From Porcipelethomonas sp964621265 (GTDB lineage: Bacteria > Bacillota > Clostridia > Oscillospirales > Ruminococcaceae), in NCBI GenBank assembly GCA_964621265.1, contig CAZULQ010000042.1:1-15899 (forward strand): a DNA stretch of 15,899 nucleotides, read 5' to 3'. Made by a program: the position numbers and the translations under genes. The number at the start of each line of letters is the position of its first letter. Position 1 is the first letter of the stretch. This document shows, piece by piece, positions 1 to 6,602 of this stretch. The notes under the pieces were generated by a model, which was not told the origin of the DNA, searched no databases, and was given only the letters and a program-made list of their open reading frames with translations.

Positions 1-149
1 ATTATAATATTATATATATCTATAGCAGGAGTCCTGTTTCTTTCTATTTTATATAAAATATCTTTTAAACTCATAGTTTTTGAATCTGAATCTTTTGAGT
101 TCGAATCAATTGAGGCTGAATTATTTGATTCTGATTTATTATCAACCAA
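1..149 (-). CDS. Partial protein of unknown function, N-terminal 49 residues (TTG start)
   Basis: An open frame starts with TTG at 149 and runs off the left edge without a stop. The start is chosen because a strong Shine-Dalgarno, AAAGGAGG, lies 9 bases upstream on the minus strand. No ATG in any frame is placed as well. The first 24 residues are Ser/Asp/Asn/Lys-rich and look disordered. They are followed by a more structured stretch beginning MSLKDILYKIERNRTPAID at residue 26. That internal ATG has no ribosome binding site, so it is a weaker start candidate. The gene lies 116 bases downstream of xylA on the same strand, with a hairpin between them and no room for a separate promoter between hairpin and Shine-Dalgarno. 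It is therefore probably read through from xylA. I do not recognise the family, and the rest of the protein is outside the window. Confidence 0.5.
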   Translation of the reverse strand, partial: MVDNKSESNNSASIDSNSKDSDSKTMSLKDILYKIERNRTPAIDIYNII

Positions 150-175
150 TTTGTTATACCTCCTTTAACAATAAA

Positions 176-206
176 GGGTGCTTTTTTCACTTGCAAAAAA
201 GCACCC
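176..206 (-). terminator. Hairpin between xylA and the partial gene, possible leaky terminator
   Basis: GGGTGCTTTTTT (176-187) pairs perfectly with AAAAAAGCACCC (195-206), giving a 12-bp stem with a 7-base loop. On the minus strand it follows xylA and is followed by TTTATTGTT, a weak U-rich tail. The Shine-Dalgarno of the next gene starts only about 10 bases further on. It could end xylA transcription, act as a partial terminator within an operon, or protect the 3' end of the xylA message. Confidence 0.65.
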
Positions 207-265
207 CTGTTTAACACGAAAAAGCTTTCAGCGAAACTTTTAAATTGTGTTGATTTGTGTATCAA

Positions 266-1591
266 TTAAAGACTGAACATAATATCGTTCATGATGTTTT
301 CGAGCATTTCCTGACGGCCGCTGCCGAGTGAGTCAACAACCTCGCCCTTTTCAAGTGCATACTTTTCAAGGTCAGCCATTGTAGCCTTGCCTGAGATGAT
401 GTCTGCACCAATGCCAGTTGTCCATGAAGCATATCTGTCAGCTGTGAACTTGTCAATTCTGCCGTCGTCAATCATCTTCTGAGCAATCTTGAGACCAAGA
501 GCAAATGCGTCCATACCTGCAATGTAGCTGTGGAAGATATCCTCAAGCTCGAATGAGCCTCTTCTTGCCTTAGCGTCGAAGTTAAGACCGCCGTTTGTGA
601 AGCCGCCTGCCTTGAGTACTTCGTACATGCAAAGTGCTGTTTCATAAACATTTGTAGGGAACTGGTCTGTATCCCAGCCGAGGAGTGTGTCGCCCTGGTT
701 AGCGTCGATTGAACCGAATGCGTCGTTTTCTCTTGCAACTCTGAGCTCGTGCTGGAATGTGTGCTGAGCGAGTGTTGCGTGGTTAGCTTCGATGTTCATC
801 TTGAAGTCCTTTTCAAGACCGTACTTGCGGAGGAATCCGAGTACTGTTGCTGTATCAAAGTCATACTGGTGCTTTGTTGGTTCCTTTGGCTTTGGTTCGA
901 TGTAGAAATCGCCTGTGTAGCCGATTGAACGTGCATAGTCAACTGTCATCTTCATAAGACGAGCCATGTTGTCCTGTTCAAGACCCATGTTTGTGTTGAG
1001 GAGTGTTTCATAACCTTCACGTCCGCCCCAGAAAACGTAGCCGTTACCGCCGAGCTTAACTGTAGCTTCAACAGCCTTCTTAATCTGTGCAGCAGCATAT
1101 GCAAAAACGTCAGCTGATGGTGAAGTACCTGCACCGTGCATAAATCTTGGGTGGTCAAAGCACTTAGCTGTACCCCAGAGGCACTTCTTGCTTGGGTTAA
1201 GCTTCATCATTTCGGCTATGTAGTCAACGATTTCATCAAACTTAGCGTTTGTTTCAGCGAGTGAGCCATATTCAGGGGAGAGGTCACGGTCGTGGAAGCA
1301 GAAATAGTCGATTGAGAGCTTGTCCATGATTTCAAAAGCAGCGTTAACCTTAGCCTTGGCTCTTGCTGTATCATCAGCTTCGCCCCATGTCTTGTCTGTT
1401 GTGCCGCAGCCGAACATATCTGTTCCGTCGCCGCCCATTGTGTGCCACCATGAAAGTGCAAATTTAAGCTGCTCTCTCATAGTCTTGCCGCCTACAACCT
1501 CATCAGGATTATAGTGTTTAAATGCGAGAGGATTTTTTGAATCCTTACCTTCATACTGGATTTTTGGGATATTTGGGAAAAATTCGCTCAT
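266..1591 (-). CDS. xylA: Xylose isomerase, class II
   Basis: Cytoplasmic metalloenzyme that converts D-xylose to D-xylulose, and also glucose to fructose. It is the entry step of xylose catabolism. The 441-residue length and the extended N-terminus are typical of class II enzymes. The expected active-site residues are all visible: His100 and Asp103 (FCFHDRDLSPE), Glu232 and Lys234 (IEPKPKEP), Glu268 and His271 (NIEANHATLA), Asp296, Asp307, Asp309 and Asp339, which form the two divalent-metal sites. The ATG start is supported by AGGAGG about 9 bases upstream. No xylulokinase or xylose transporter gene is adjacent, so this copy is not in a classical xyl operon in this window. The upstream minus-strand gene ends 75 bases away. 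An imperfect inverted repeat (1640-1659) and a TATTAT element (1631-1636) in that gap suggest the gene has its own promoter. Confidence 0.97.
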   Translation of the reverse strand: MSEFFPNIPKIQYEGKDSKNPLAFKHYNPDEVVGGKTMREQLKFALSWWHTMGGDGTDMFGCGTTDKTWGEADDTARAKAKVNAAFEIMDKLSIDYFCFHDRDLSPEYGSLAETNAKFDEIVDYIAEMMKLNPSKKCLWGTAKCFDHPRFMHGAGTSPSADVFAYAAAQIKKAVEATVKLGGNGYVFWGGREGYETLLNTNMGLEQDNMARLMKMTVDYARSIGYTGDFYIEPKPKEPTKHQYDFDTATVLGFLRKYGLEKDFKMNIEANHATLAQHTFQHELRVARENDAFGSIDANQGDTLLGWDTDQFPTNVYETALCMYEVLKAGGFTNGGLNFDAKARRGSFELEDIFHSYIAGMDAFALGLKIAQKMIDDGRIDKFTADRYASWTTGIGADIISGKATMADLEKYALEKGEVVDSLGSGRQEMLENIMNDIMFSL

Positions 1592-1639
1592 TGTGGGGGT
1601 CCTCCTAAAAAAGAAATTAATTTTGTTTTTATAATATGG

Positions 1640-1659
1640 TGTAGCCCTTTTGGGATACA
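1640..1659. promoter_or_regulatory. Imperfect inverted repeat upstream of xylA, possible operator
   Basis: On the minus strand this reads TGTATCCCAAAAGGGCTACA: two 8-base arms around AAAA with a single mismatched pair. It lies about 50 bases before the xylA start and just upstream of a TATTAT sequence that could be a -10 element. It would then cover the -35 region. It does not match a catabolite-responsive element. It could instead be a short hairpin at the end of the upstream message. The regulator, if any, is unknown. Confidence 0.35.
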
Positions 1660-1666
1660 GCCAGAT

Positions 1667-2422
1667 TTACGTTAAATCAATGTTGCGTGATTCCTTTTCG
1701 AACCACTTTCCGATTGTAGCCTGTTTTGGTGTAAACCATCTTTCACCGTTTACATAAAGGTCATCCTTTTTCCATTCTATTTCAACTTCAGTCAGAGGGC
1801 GCTTTACACAGACAACATGGTCATAGCCCTTTACCTTGAATTCAATCATAGGATAGTTGAGGTCGAGATAGTTAGGCTCTAATATTACGGAAGTACTTCC
1901 GTTTGAACTGTCAATAGTTTCGATTACTTCATAGCGGTATTTGCCTGACGGCGAAACCCCGCTGTCAATTGTTTCGGTTACAGCCGGTGATGCAAGAATA
2001 CTTGTGAAGATAAAGTAAGCAAGAGCGGCAAGTATATAAACCATAAGGTAAATTGTACCTAAAAGAATCTTAGGTCCTTCTGTTGCACCGTTTGTAAAGA
2101 ACACTATTACGGCGCATGCTGCAATCGGGACTATAAGCTCCCATGAACCAAAGCACAGAATAACAATCGGCATAATTGCCGGGAACAGTACAAAGCCTGA
2201 AATTTTTGTGAGAATCTGTTTTCTTGTGAAAATCATGACTGCACTTGCCGCTGCTGAGATAAGTGAAAGCAGTACGCAGAACAGAACACGACGTGTTATA
2301 ATTATTTCGTAGAAAATCGAGCAGTAGGAAAGAACACACACAAAGAATGTGTACAATAGCCCGACAACAGAAACACCTCTTTTAATCCAGAGGGTTGAAG
2401 CTGATTTTGATCTGGTTTTCAT
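1667..2422 (-). CDS. Membrane protein with C-terminal extracytoplasmic domain, unknown function
   Basis: 251 residues. The first ~150 hold several hydrophobic segments, roughly residues 17-38, 47-65, 76-110 and 119-145, consistent with four or five membrane spans. The remaining ~100 residues are soluble and begin with a SPSGKYRYEV motif (157-166), followed by a beta-rich stretch ending in EWKKDDLYVNGE (216-227). This pattern, a 'ser-pro-gly-lys-tyr' strand followed by 'x-W-x-x-D-D-x-x-x-N-G', resembles the small exported domain of DUF5412-like lipoproteins and membrane proteins. I make that link by eye only. The ATG start has AAAGGGG about 6 bases upstream. Divergent from the TVP38-like operon, with a perfect 14-bp palindrome in the shared upstream region. 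It may be cotranscribed with xylA, but nothing in the sequence suggests a joint function. Confidence 0.75.
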   Translation of the reverse strand: MKTRSKSASTLWIKRGVSVVGLLYTFFVCVLSYCSIFYEIIITRRVLFCVLLSLISAAASAVMIFTRKQILTKISGFVLFPAIMPIVILCFGSWELIVPIAACAVIVFFTNGATEGPKILLGTIYLMVYILAALAYFIFTSILASPAVTETIDSGVSPSGKYRYEVIETIDSSNGSTSVILEPNYLDLNYPMIEFKVKGYDHVVCVKRPLTEVEIEWKKDDLYVNGERWFTPKQATIGKWFEKESRNIDLT

Positions 2423-2477
2423 TTGTTTCCCCTTTCAGAGTTTATTCTGAAAATTCTGTTTATAATATTACTACACA

Positions 2478-2491
2478 TGCCGTATACGGCA
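2478..2491. promoter_or_regulatory. Perfect 14-bp palindrome in a divergent intergenic region
   Basis: TGCCGTATACGGCA is identical to its own reverse complement. It sits in the 263-base gap between two divergent genes, 56 bases upstream of the minus-strand membrane protein. A TATTAT/TATAAA-like element at about 2458-2470 on the minus strand would place the palindrome in or next to that gene's -35 region. The rest of the gap is AT-rich and holds no convincing gene. The length and symmetry are typical of a dimeric repressor site. Confidence 0.45.
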
Positions 2492-2608
2492 AATAGCTTT
2501 TGGCAGCACATTTCCGCCTTATCTATATATGTAATCGAATTTTGCTTAGTTAATTCATATTATATCACTAAATTTAGAAAGTTACAAGTGTTTAATGCAA
2601 ATTTAATC

Positions 2609-2636
2609 TTGCAAAATCAAAAAAAAATGCTATAAT
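2609..2636 (+). promoter_or_regulatory. Sigma70-type promoter of the TVP38/PIN-like/permease/MFS operon
   Basis: TTGCAA (2609-2614) and a perfect TATAAT (2631-2636) are separated by 16 bases that include a run of nine A residues. Transcription would start near 2643, about 43 bases before the first gene. No other promoter-like pair is evident ahead of this operon. Confidence 0.65.
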
Positions 2637-2685
2637 AAGTTGTAGGGTTATTAAAAATCGACAAAAATGTAATGGGGATATTGTT

Positions 2686-3411
2686 ATGAATGAAAAAAAG
2701 AAAAAAACAGACAGAAAAAAGGTATTTAAAATATCGTTTATAGTATTCATGATTCTGCTGTGTCTGGCACTGACAGTTTTTGTGCTTGTGCCGTTTATAA
2801 TGCATCTTACAACTGATGAGGGGCGGGCATTTATCCAGCAAAAGGTTGAAAGCTTCGGTGTTTTTGCGCCGATTGGCTTTGTACTTGTTGAAATAACGCA
2901 TATAGTTCTGGCATTTATCCCGGGCGGACCTGTTGAAATTATTGCGGGTGTTCTTTTCGGGCCGCTGTGGGGCGTGGTGCTTTGCGACATAGGAATTATC
3001 ATTGCAACCTTTATAATATATAATATAGTACAGAAATTCGGAAAACCGCTTGTTGACACATTCGTATCAGAAGACAAATTCAAAAAGTTCAAGTTTCTGC
3101 ACGACGAAAAAAAGCTTGAGCTTCTGATTTTCATATTGCTCATGGTTCCGGGAACACCGAAGGATGTTATCACTTACATGACAGCGCTTACTAAAATAAA
3201 GGTAACAAAATTCTGTGCTATTGCGGGAATAGCAAGAATACCTACAATCACATCATCGGCATTTATGGGGTCAAGTCTTGGCGAGGGAAGATATATGATT
3301 ACTATTATTGTTTTCCTTGTGACTGCGGCTGTCGGAGTAGGCGGATTCTTTCTGAGCAATTATATTTCAAACAAAAAGACAAACAATGCAGACAGCAAAG
3401 GAGAAAAATAA
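2686..3411 (+). CDS. TVP38/TMEM64 (DedA/VTT superfamily) membrane protein
   Basis: 241-residue integral membrane protein. After a very Lys-rich cytoplasmic N-terminus there is a hydrophobic span (about 14-38), then the family's conserved region. This has PGGPVEIIAGVLFGPLWG (79-96) forming the first re-entrant/membrane element, a second span to ~113, VPGTPKDVITYMTALTKI (154-171), ARIPTITSSAFMG (183-195) and a final span (~203-225). Members of the superfamily are implicated in lipid scrambling or transport and in envelope homeostasis. The substrate of this branch is not known. The start has a GGGG-type ribosome binding site. The stop codon overlaps the start of the next gene by one base (TAATG), which implies translational coupling. 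The family call is confident; the cellular role is not. Confidence 0.88.
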   Translation: MNEKKKKTDRKKVFKISFIVFMILLCLALTVFVLVPFIMHLTTDEGRAFIQQKVESFGVFAPIGFVLVEITHIVLAFIPGGPVEIIAGVLFGPLWGVVLCDIGIIIATFIIYNIVQKFGKPLVDTFVSEDKFKKFKFLHDEKKLELLIFILLMVPGTPKDVITYMTALTKIKVTKFCAIAGIARIPTITSSAFMGSSLGEGRYMITIIVFLVTAAVGVGGFFLSNYISNKKTNNADSKGEK

Positions 3412-4235
3412 TGTCGGTATATCTTGTAGACTATGAAAATGTCAATGCTGACGGCTTCAGAGGCGTTGAGCGCCTTAATAAGGACGACAGCGTGTATGTG
3501 TTTTACACAACAAACGCTGAGAATCTTTCCTTTGAACTTCATAAAAAGCTTGTCGAGTCGGCGGCTGAGATAAAGTATTTTTCTGTTGCATCTGGCAAAA
3601 ACGCCCTTGACTTCCAGCTTTCGATGTTTGCGGGTTATCTTGTCGGAAAAGGTACAACCCAGAATATCTATATTATCAGTAATGATAAGGGATTTGACGC
3701 AGATACGGCTTTTTACGACAGCTTTCTCATTTCTGAAAATGTTGACGTTGTAAGATGTACATCTATTGCGTCAACTCTTGTTTCAAAGGAGAAAAAGAGA
3801 AAAGTAAAGATTACAAAGTCAGACGGTGGTGTAAGGCAGGATACGCTTTACAGCGCTCTTTGTGCGTTGCTTCCGGATTATTCATCTTGTGATGTAATAA
3901 ATATAAGTACAATTCTGATGAGCACAGCTGACAAGCGTGAGCTTCACACAGAGCTTGTCGCACGCTTCAGACAGCAGAAGGGTGAGGAGATTTATACGGC
4001 GCTGAAGGCGGATTTTGTAAAGCTCAGAGCGTATGACCCAGTGTGCGTAAAGGTGAGGGAGTTTCTTAAAAATTACAGCGAGGCTGATGCCGTAAGCATT
4101 ACTTCTGTTATAAAGAAAACTGAGGACAAAAACAAATTCTACGTTGAACTTGTTGCGAAGTTCGGACAGAAAAAAGGTCTTGATGTTTACAACAGACTGA
4201 AAAAACATTTTCTTAATATAAAAAAGATTGCGTAA
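3411..4235 (+). CDS. PIN-like/NYN-type putative ribonuclease with duplicated C-terminal module
   Basis: 274 residues in three parts. Residues 1-125 form a PIN-like/NYN fold with acidic residues where the metal-binding nuclease site should be: Asp7, Glu9 and Asn10 (YLVDYENVN), Asp67 (NALDFQL) and Asp92/Asp96 (ISNDKGFDAD). A basic linker (126-140) follows. Residues ~144-206 and ~212-272 are two copies of the same ~60-residue helical module; each contains a K-x5-VEL/TEL-VA-x-F-x-Q-x-KG core. PIN-like proteins of this type are generally RNases or RNA-binding proteins. No substrate can be read from the sequence. The start overlaps the stop of the upstream TVP38-like gene and the downstream permease begins 10 bases after the stop, so it is locked into the same transcript. 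It acts in the cytoplasm, as no signal peptide or membrane span is present. Confidence 0.82.
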   Translation: MSVYLVDYENVNADGFRGVERLNKDDSVYVFYTTNAENLSFELHKKLVESAAEIKYFSVASGKNALDFQLSMFAGYLVGKGTTQNIYIISNDKGFDADTAFYDSFLISENVDVVRCTSIASTLVSKEKKRKVKITKSDGGVRQDTLYSALCALLPDYSSCDVINISTILMSTADKRELHTELVARFRQQKGEEIYTALKADFVKLRAYDPVCVKVREFLKNYSEADAVSITSVIKKTEDKNKFYVELVAKFGQKKGLDVYNRLKKHFLNIKKIA

Positions 4236-4245
4236 AGGAAAAAAC

Positions 4246-5358
4246 ATGGAAAAAATCAAAAGCTTTATATCTTCAAATGCAGTGCTTGTAATAGCGTTTA
4301 CAGCGGCTGTAATTTCAATGTTCTTTATACCGCCCTCGGCGGCATATAAGGACTACATAGATTTTCACGTTCTCATAATGCTTTTCTGCCTTATGGGTGT
4401 TGTTGAAGCTTTTCGTGAAATCGGCGTTTTCAAGGCGGTTACAAGCTTTCTGCTGAATAAAACATCGTCATCAAGAATGATTGCGTTCATTATGATGAAC
4501 CTTTGCTTTTTTACATCAATGCTTGTGACAAACGATGTTGCGCTTATAACATTTGTGCCGCTTTGTATCGGCATCGGCTCGTATACCCAGAACAAGCAGT
4601 TTGTTATCAGAACAATAGTTATAGAAACTGCGGCGGCAAATCTCGGTAGTATGATGACGCCGATTGGCAACCCTCACAATCTGTTTGTGTATTCATATTA
4701 TAAAATTCCTGGAATTGAGTTTTTCACAACACTTCTGCCGGCAGGAATATTAAGCTATGCACTGCTTTGTTTTTCACTTCTTCTCATAAAAAAGGAGAAA
4801 ATCAGCTATCACCATGAGGAAACAGGAAAAATATCCGTTCCGAAGATTCTTATTTATGCGGCAGTTTTTGTTGTATGTCTGCTTGCTGTTGCGGGAATCG
4901 TGAATGAGTATATATGCCTTGGCGTTACTGCGCTTATACTTCTTCTTACAGACAGACGTGTGTTCACGAAAATAGATTACTCACTTCTGGCAACATTTGT
5001 ATGCTTTTTTGTTTTTGTGGGAAATCTTGGCGCCGCTGACGCTGTAAGAGAGTTTGTTTCAAAAATCATGGAAGGCAGGGAAATGGTCGTTTCCGCGCTT
5101 TTAAGTCAGGTTATAAGCAATGTTCCTGCTTCGATTATGCTGTCGGGCTTTACAGAAAATGCAAAGGCACTGCTTATCGGTGTAAACATCGGCGGTCTTG
5201 GAACGCCTGTTGCTTCGCTTGCAAGCCTTATTTCGTTCAGACTGTACAGTGCGGACAAGTCTTCAAAAAAAGGCAAATACATGGGCTTTTTCCTGATTTA
5301 CAGCTTTATATTCTTTGCGGTATTAATGCTGTTTCAGTTATTTGTAATAGGAATATGA
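4246..5358 (+). CDS. Anion permease of the SLC13/ArsB (citrate transporter-like) type
   Basis: 370-residue polytopic membrane protein with about ten hydrophobic segments. It shows the two-fold repeated signature of the ion transporter superfamily. The first half has SMLVTNDVALITFVPL (91-106) and a conserved MMTPIGNPHNL loop (137-146) resembling ArsB, NhaD and SLC13 proteins. The second half has SNVPAS (291-296) and GGLGTP (316-321). The substrate, which could be a dicarboxylate, phosphate, arsenite or another anion, cannot be told from sequence alone. I start it at ATG 4246 because AAAGGA (4234-4239) lies 6 bases upstream. An upstream in-frame TTG at 4228 would overlap the previous gene and has no ribosome binding site. 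Third gene of the operon, with the MFS gene 6 bases downstream. Confidence 0.85.
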   Translation: MEKIKSFISSNAVLVIAFTAAVISMFFIPPSAAYKDYIDFHVLIMLFCLMGVVEAFREIGVFKAVTSFLLNKTSSSRMIAFIMMNLCFFTSMLVTNDVALITFVPLCIGIGSYTQNKQFVIRTIVIETAAANLGSMMTPIGNPHNLFVYSYYKIPGIEFFTTLLPAGILSYALLCFSLLLIKKEKISYHHEETGKISVPKILIYAAVFVVCLLAVAGIVNEYICLGVTALILLLTDRRVFTKIDYSLLATFVCFFVFVGNLGAADAVREFVSKIMEGREMVVSALLSQVISNVPASIMLSGFTENAKALLIGVNIGGLGTPVASLASLISFRLYSADKSSKKGKYMGFFLIYSFIFFAVLMLFQLFVIGI

Positions 5359-5364
5359 TGAAAT

Positions 5365-6561
5365 ATGGAAACAATCAATAATAAAAAAGGGATAAATAAA
5401 AACCAGATAATCGCTGTGATACTCTGCAATCTGCTTATGGTCATACTTGGCATGAGCGATTCGCTCAGAGGCGTCTTTTCTCCGATTTTCAAGGAAACTT
5501 TTGATATTACAAATACCAGGGCATCACTTATAATTTCAATGAGCTATGCCGGAAATCTTGTATTTCTTTTTGTTGGCGGAAAGCTTCTTGACACATTCAG
5601 GAAAAAGTATGTCATGCTCGGAACGCTTTTTCTGTGGATGTCATCGCTTTTGCTTTACTACTTCACAAAAAGCTATGAGCTTCTGCTTCTGGGAATGTTC
5701 TTTTCACTCGGTGCATCAACATTGCTTTCGACAAGCATAAATCTTATAACGCCGATTCTTTTCCTCTCACCGGGGCTTATGATGAATATTTTCAATTTCT
5801 CACAGGGGCTTGGTATCTGCGGCGGACAGTTTGGTGCAGGGCGTTTTGCGACGGGATTCAGTTCATGGCAGACATTCAATATTATAATGTTTGCTGTCGG
5901 TATACTTGCGGCTGTGCTGATATGCATGGTGAAAATTCCTGATGTACATACTGACAAGGCATCAAAGCCCACAACATACATGAGTGTTGTGAAAAATCCA
6001 GCATTTATATGGCTGATATTCATGTGCGGTTTTTATTATATTGCCGAGCATGGTCTCCAGAACTGGCTTCCGACCTATGCTTCTGAACATCTTGGATATT
6101 CGCTTTCAGAATCATCCTTTTTCATAGGAATTTTCTATATGTTCACAACAGCGGGCAGAATAGTATTCGCTTTTCTTGTGAACAAGCTGGGTCCTAAAAA
6201 GAGCCTTTTCGGATTTGCGGTACTTTTTGCCGCACTCTATATAATCGGGTTCGGACTTGGCAAGGACGGCATTTACATTGTCTGTGCTGCGGGACTTGGA
6301 AACTCAATCCTGTGGCCGACATTTGTTTACCTCATTCAGCTTTACTATCCGTCTGAATCAAGAGGCAAGGCTGTCGGGCTTATAACAGGACTTTCAACTG
6401 TTTTTGATATTGGTTTTAATGCAGCTTTCGGAGTGCTTTCCGAATCAATCGGCTACTCTTTGAGCATATGGATAATACCTGCGGCGGCGGTGCTTTATCT
6501 TGTACCATTCGGTGTGCTGTCGTTTCCGCTTAAAAGGAAATGCAAGATGTATGAGACTTGA
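5365..6561 (+). CDS. Major facilitator superfamily transporter, sugar-permease-like
   Basis: 398 residues with about twelve hydrophobic segments in two halves. The MFS signature in the loop between spans 2 and 3 is visible as GGKLLDTFRKK (71-81). The N-terminal half carries a glycine-rich NFSQGLGICGGQFGAG stretch reminiscent of fucose/glucose/galactose (FHS-type) and other sugar permeases, so a sugar or small organic solute is the likeliest substrate. This is an inference. The start ATG is 6 bases after the permease stop, with AGGA about 12 bases upstream, so translation is probably coupled or reinitiated. Last gene of the four-gene operon, followed within 12 bases by a strong terminator shared with metG. 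Confidence 0.87.
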   Translation: METINNKKGINKNQIIAVILCNLLMVILGMSDSLRGVFSPIFKETFDITNTRASLIISMSYAGNLVFLFVGGKLLDTFRKKYVMLGTLFLWMSSLLLYYFTKSYELLLLGMFFSLGASTLLSTSINLITPILFLSPGLMMNIFNFSQGLGICGGQFGAGRFATGFSSWQTFNIIMFAVGILAAVLICMVKIPDVHTDKASKPTTYMSVVKNPAFIWLIFMCGFYYIAEHGLQNWLPTYASEHLGYSLSESSFFIGIFYMFTTAGRIVFAFLVNKLGPKKSLFGFAVLFAALYIIGFGLGKDGIYIVCAAGLGNSILWPTFVYLIQLYYPSESRGKAVGLITGLSTVFDIGFNAAFGVLSESIGYSLSIWIIPAAAVLYLVPFGVLSFPLKRKCKMYET

Positions 6562-6572
6562 TATATACAAAA

Positions 6573-6596
6573 AAGGGAGACCACATGGTCTCCCTT
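6573..6596. terminator. Bidirectional terminator between the MFS gene and metG
   Basis: AAGGGAGACC (6573-6582) pairs with GGTCTCCCTT (6587-6596) around a 4-base ACAT loop. An A-run precedes it and TTAAATTTTT follows, so both strands have a U-rich tail. It can end both the plus-strand operon and the convergent metG transcript. Confidence 0.9.
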
Positions 6597-6602
6597 AAAT
6601 TT

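Noticed and set aside
71..265. ATG-started minus-strand frame of 64 codons between xylA and the left edge
   Set aside because: It runs through the hairpin at 176-206, has no ribosome binding site, and is in a different frame from the TTG start that follows AAAGGAGG.
2423..2635. Plus-strand 70-codon frame in the divergent gap
   Set aside because: No ribosome binding site, overlaps the promoter elements and the palindrome, and AT-rich random composition.
2592..3173. Minus-strand 193-codon frame over the TVP38-like gene
   Set aside because: Low-complexity antisense shadow of a well-supported gene. It also covers the operon promoter.
4228..4245. TTG-started N-terminal extension of the permease
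   Set aside because: It overlaps the PIN-like gene's end and lacks a Shine-Dalgarno, while ATG 4246 has AAAGGA at good spacing.
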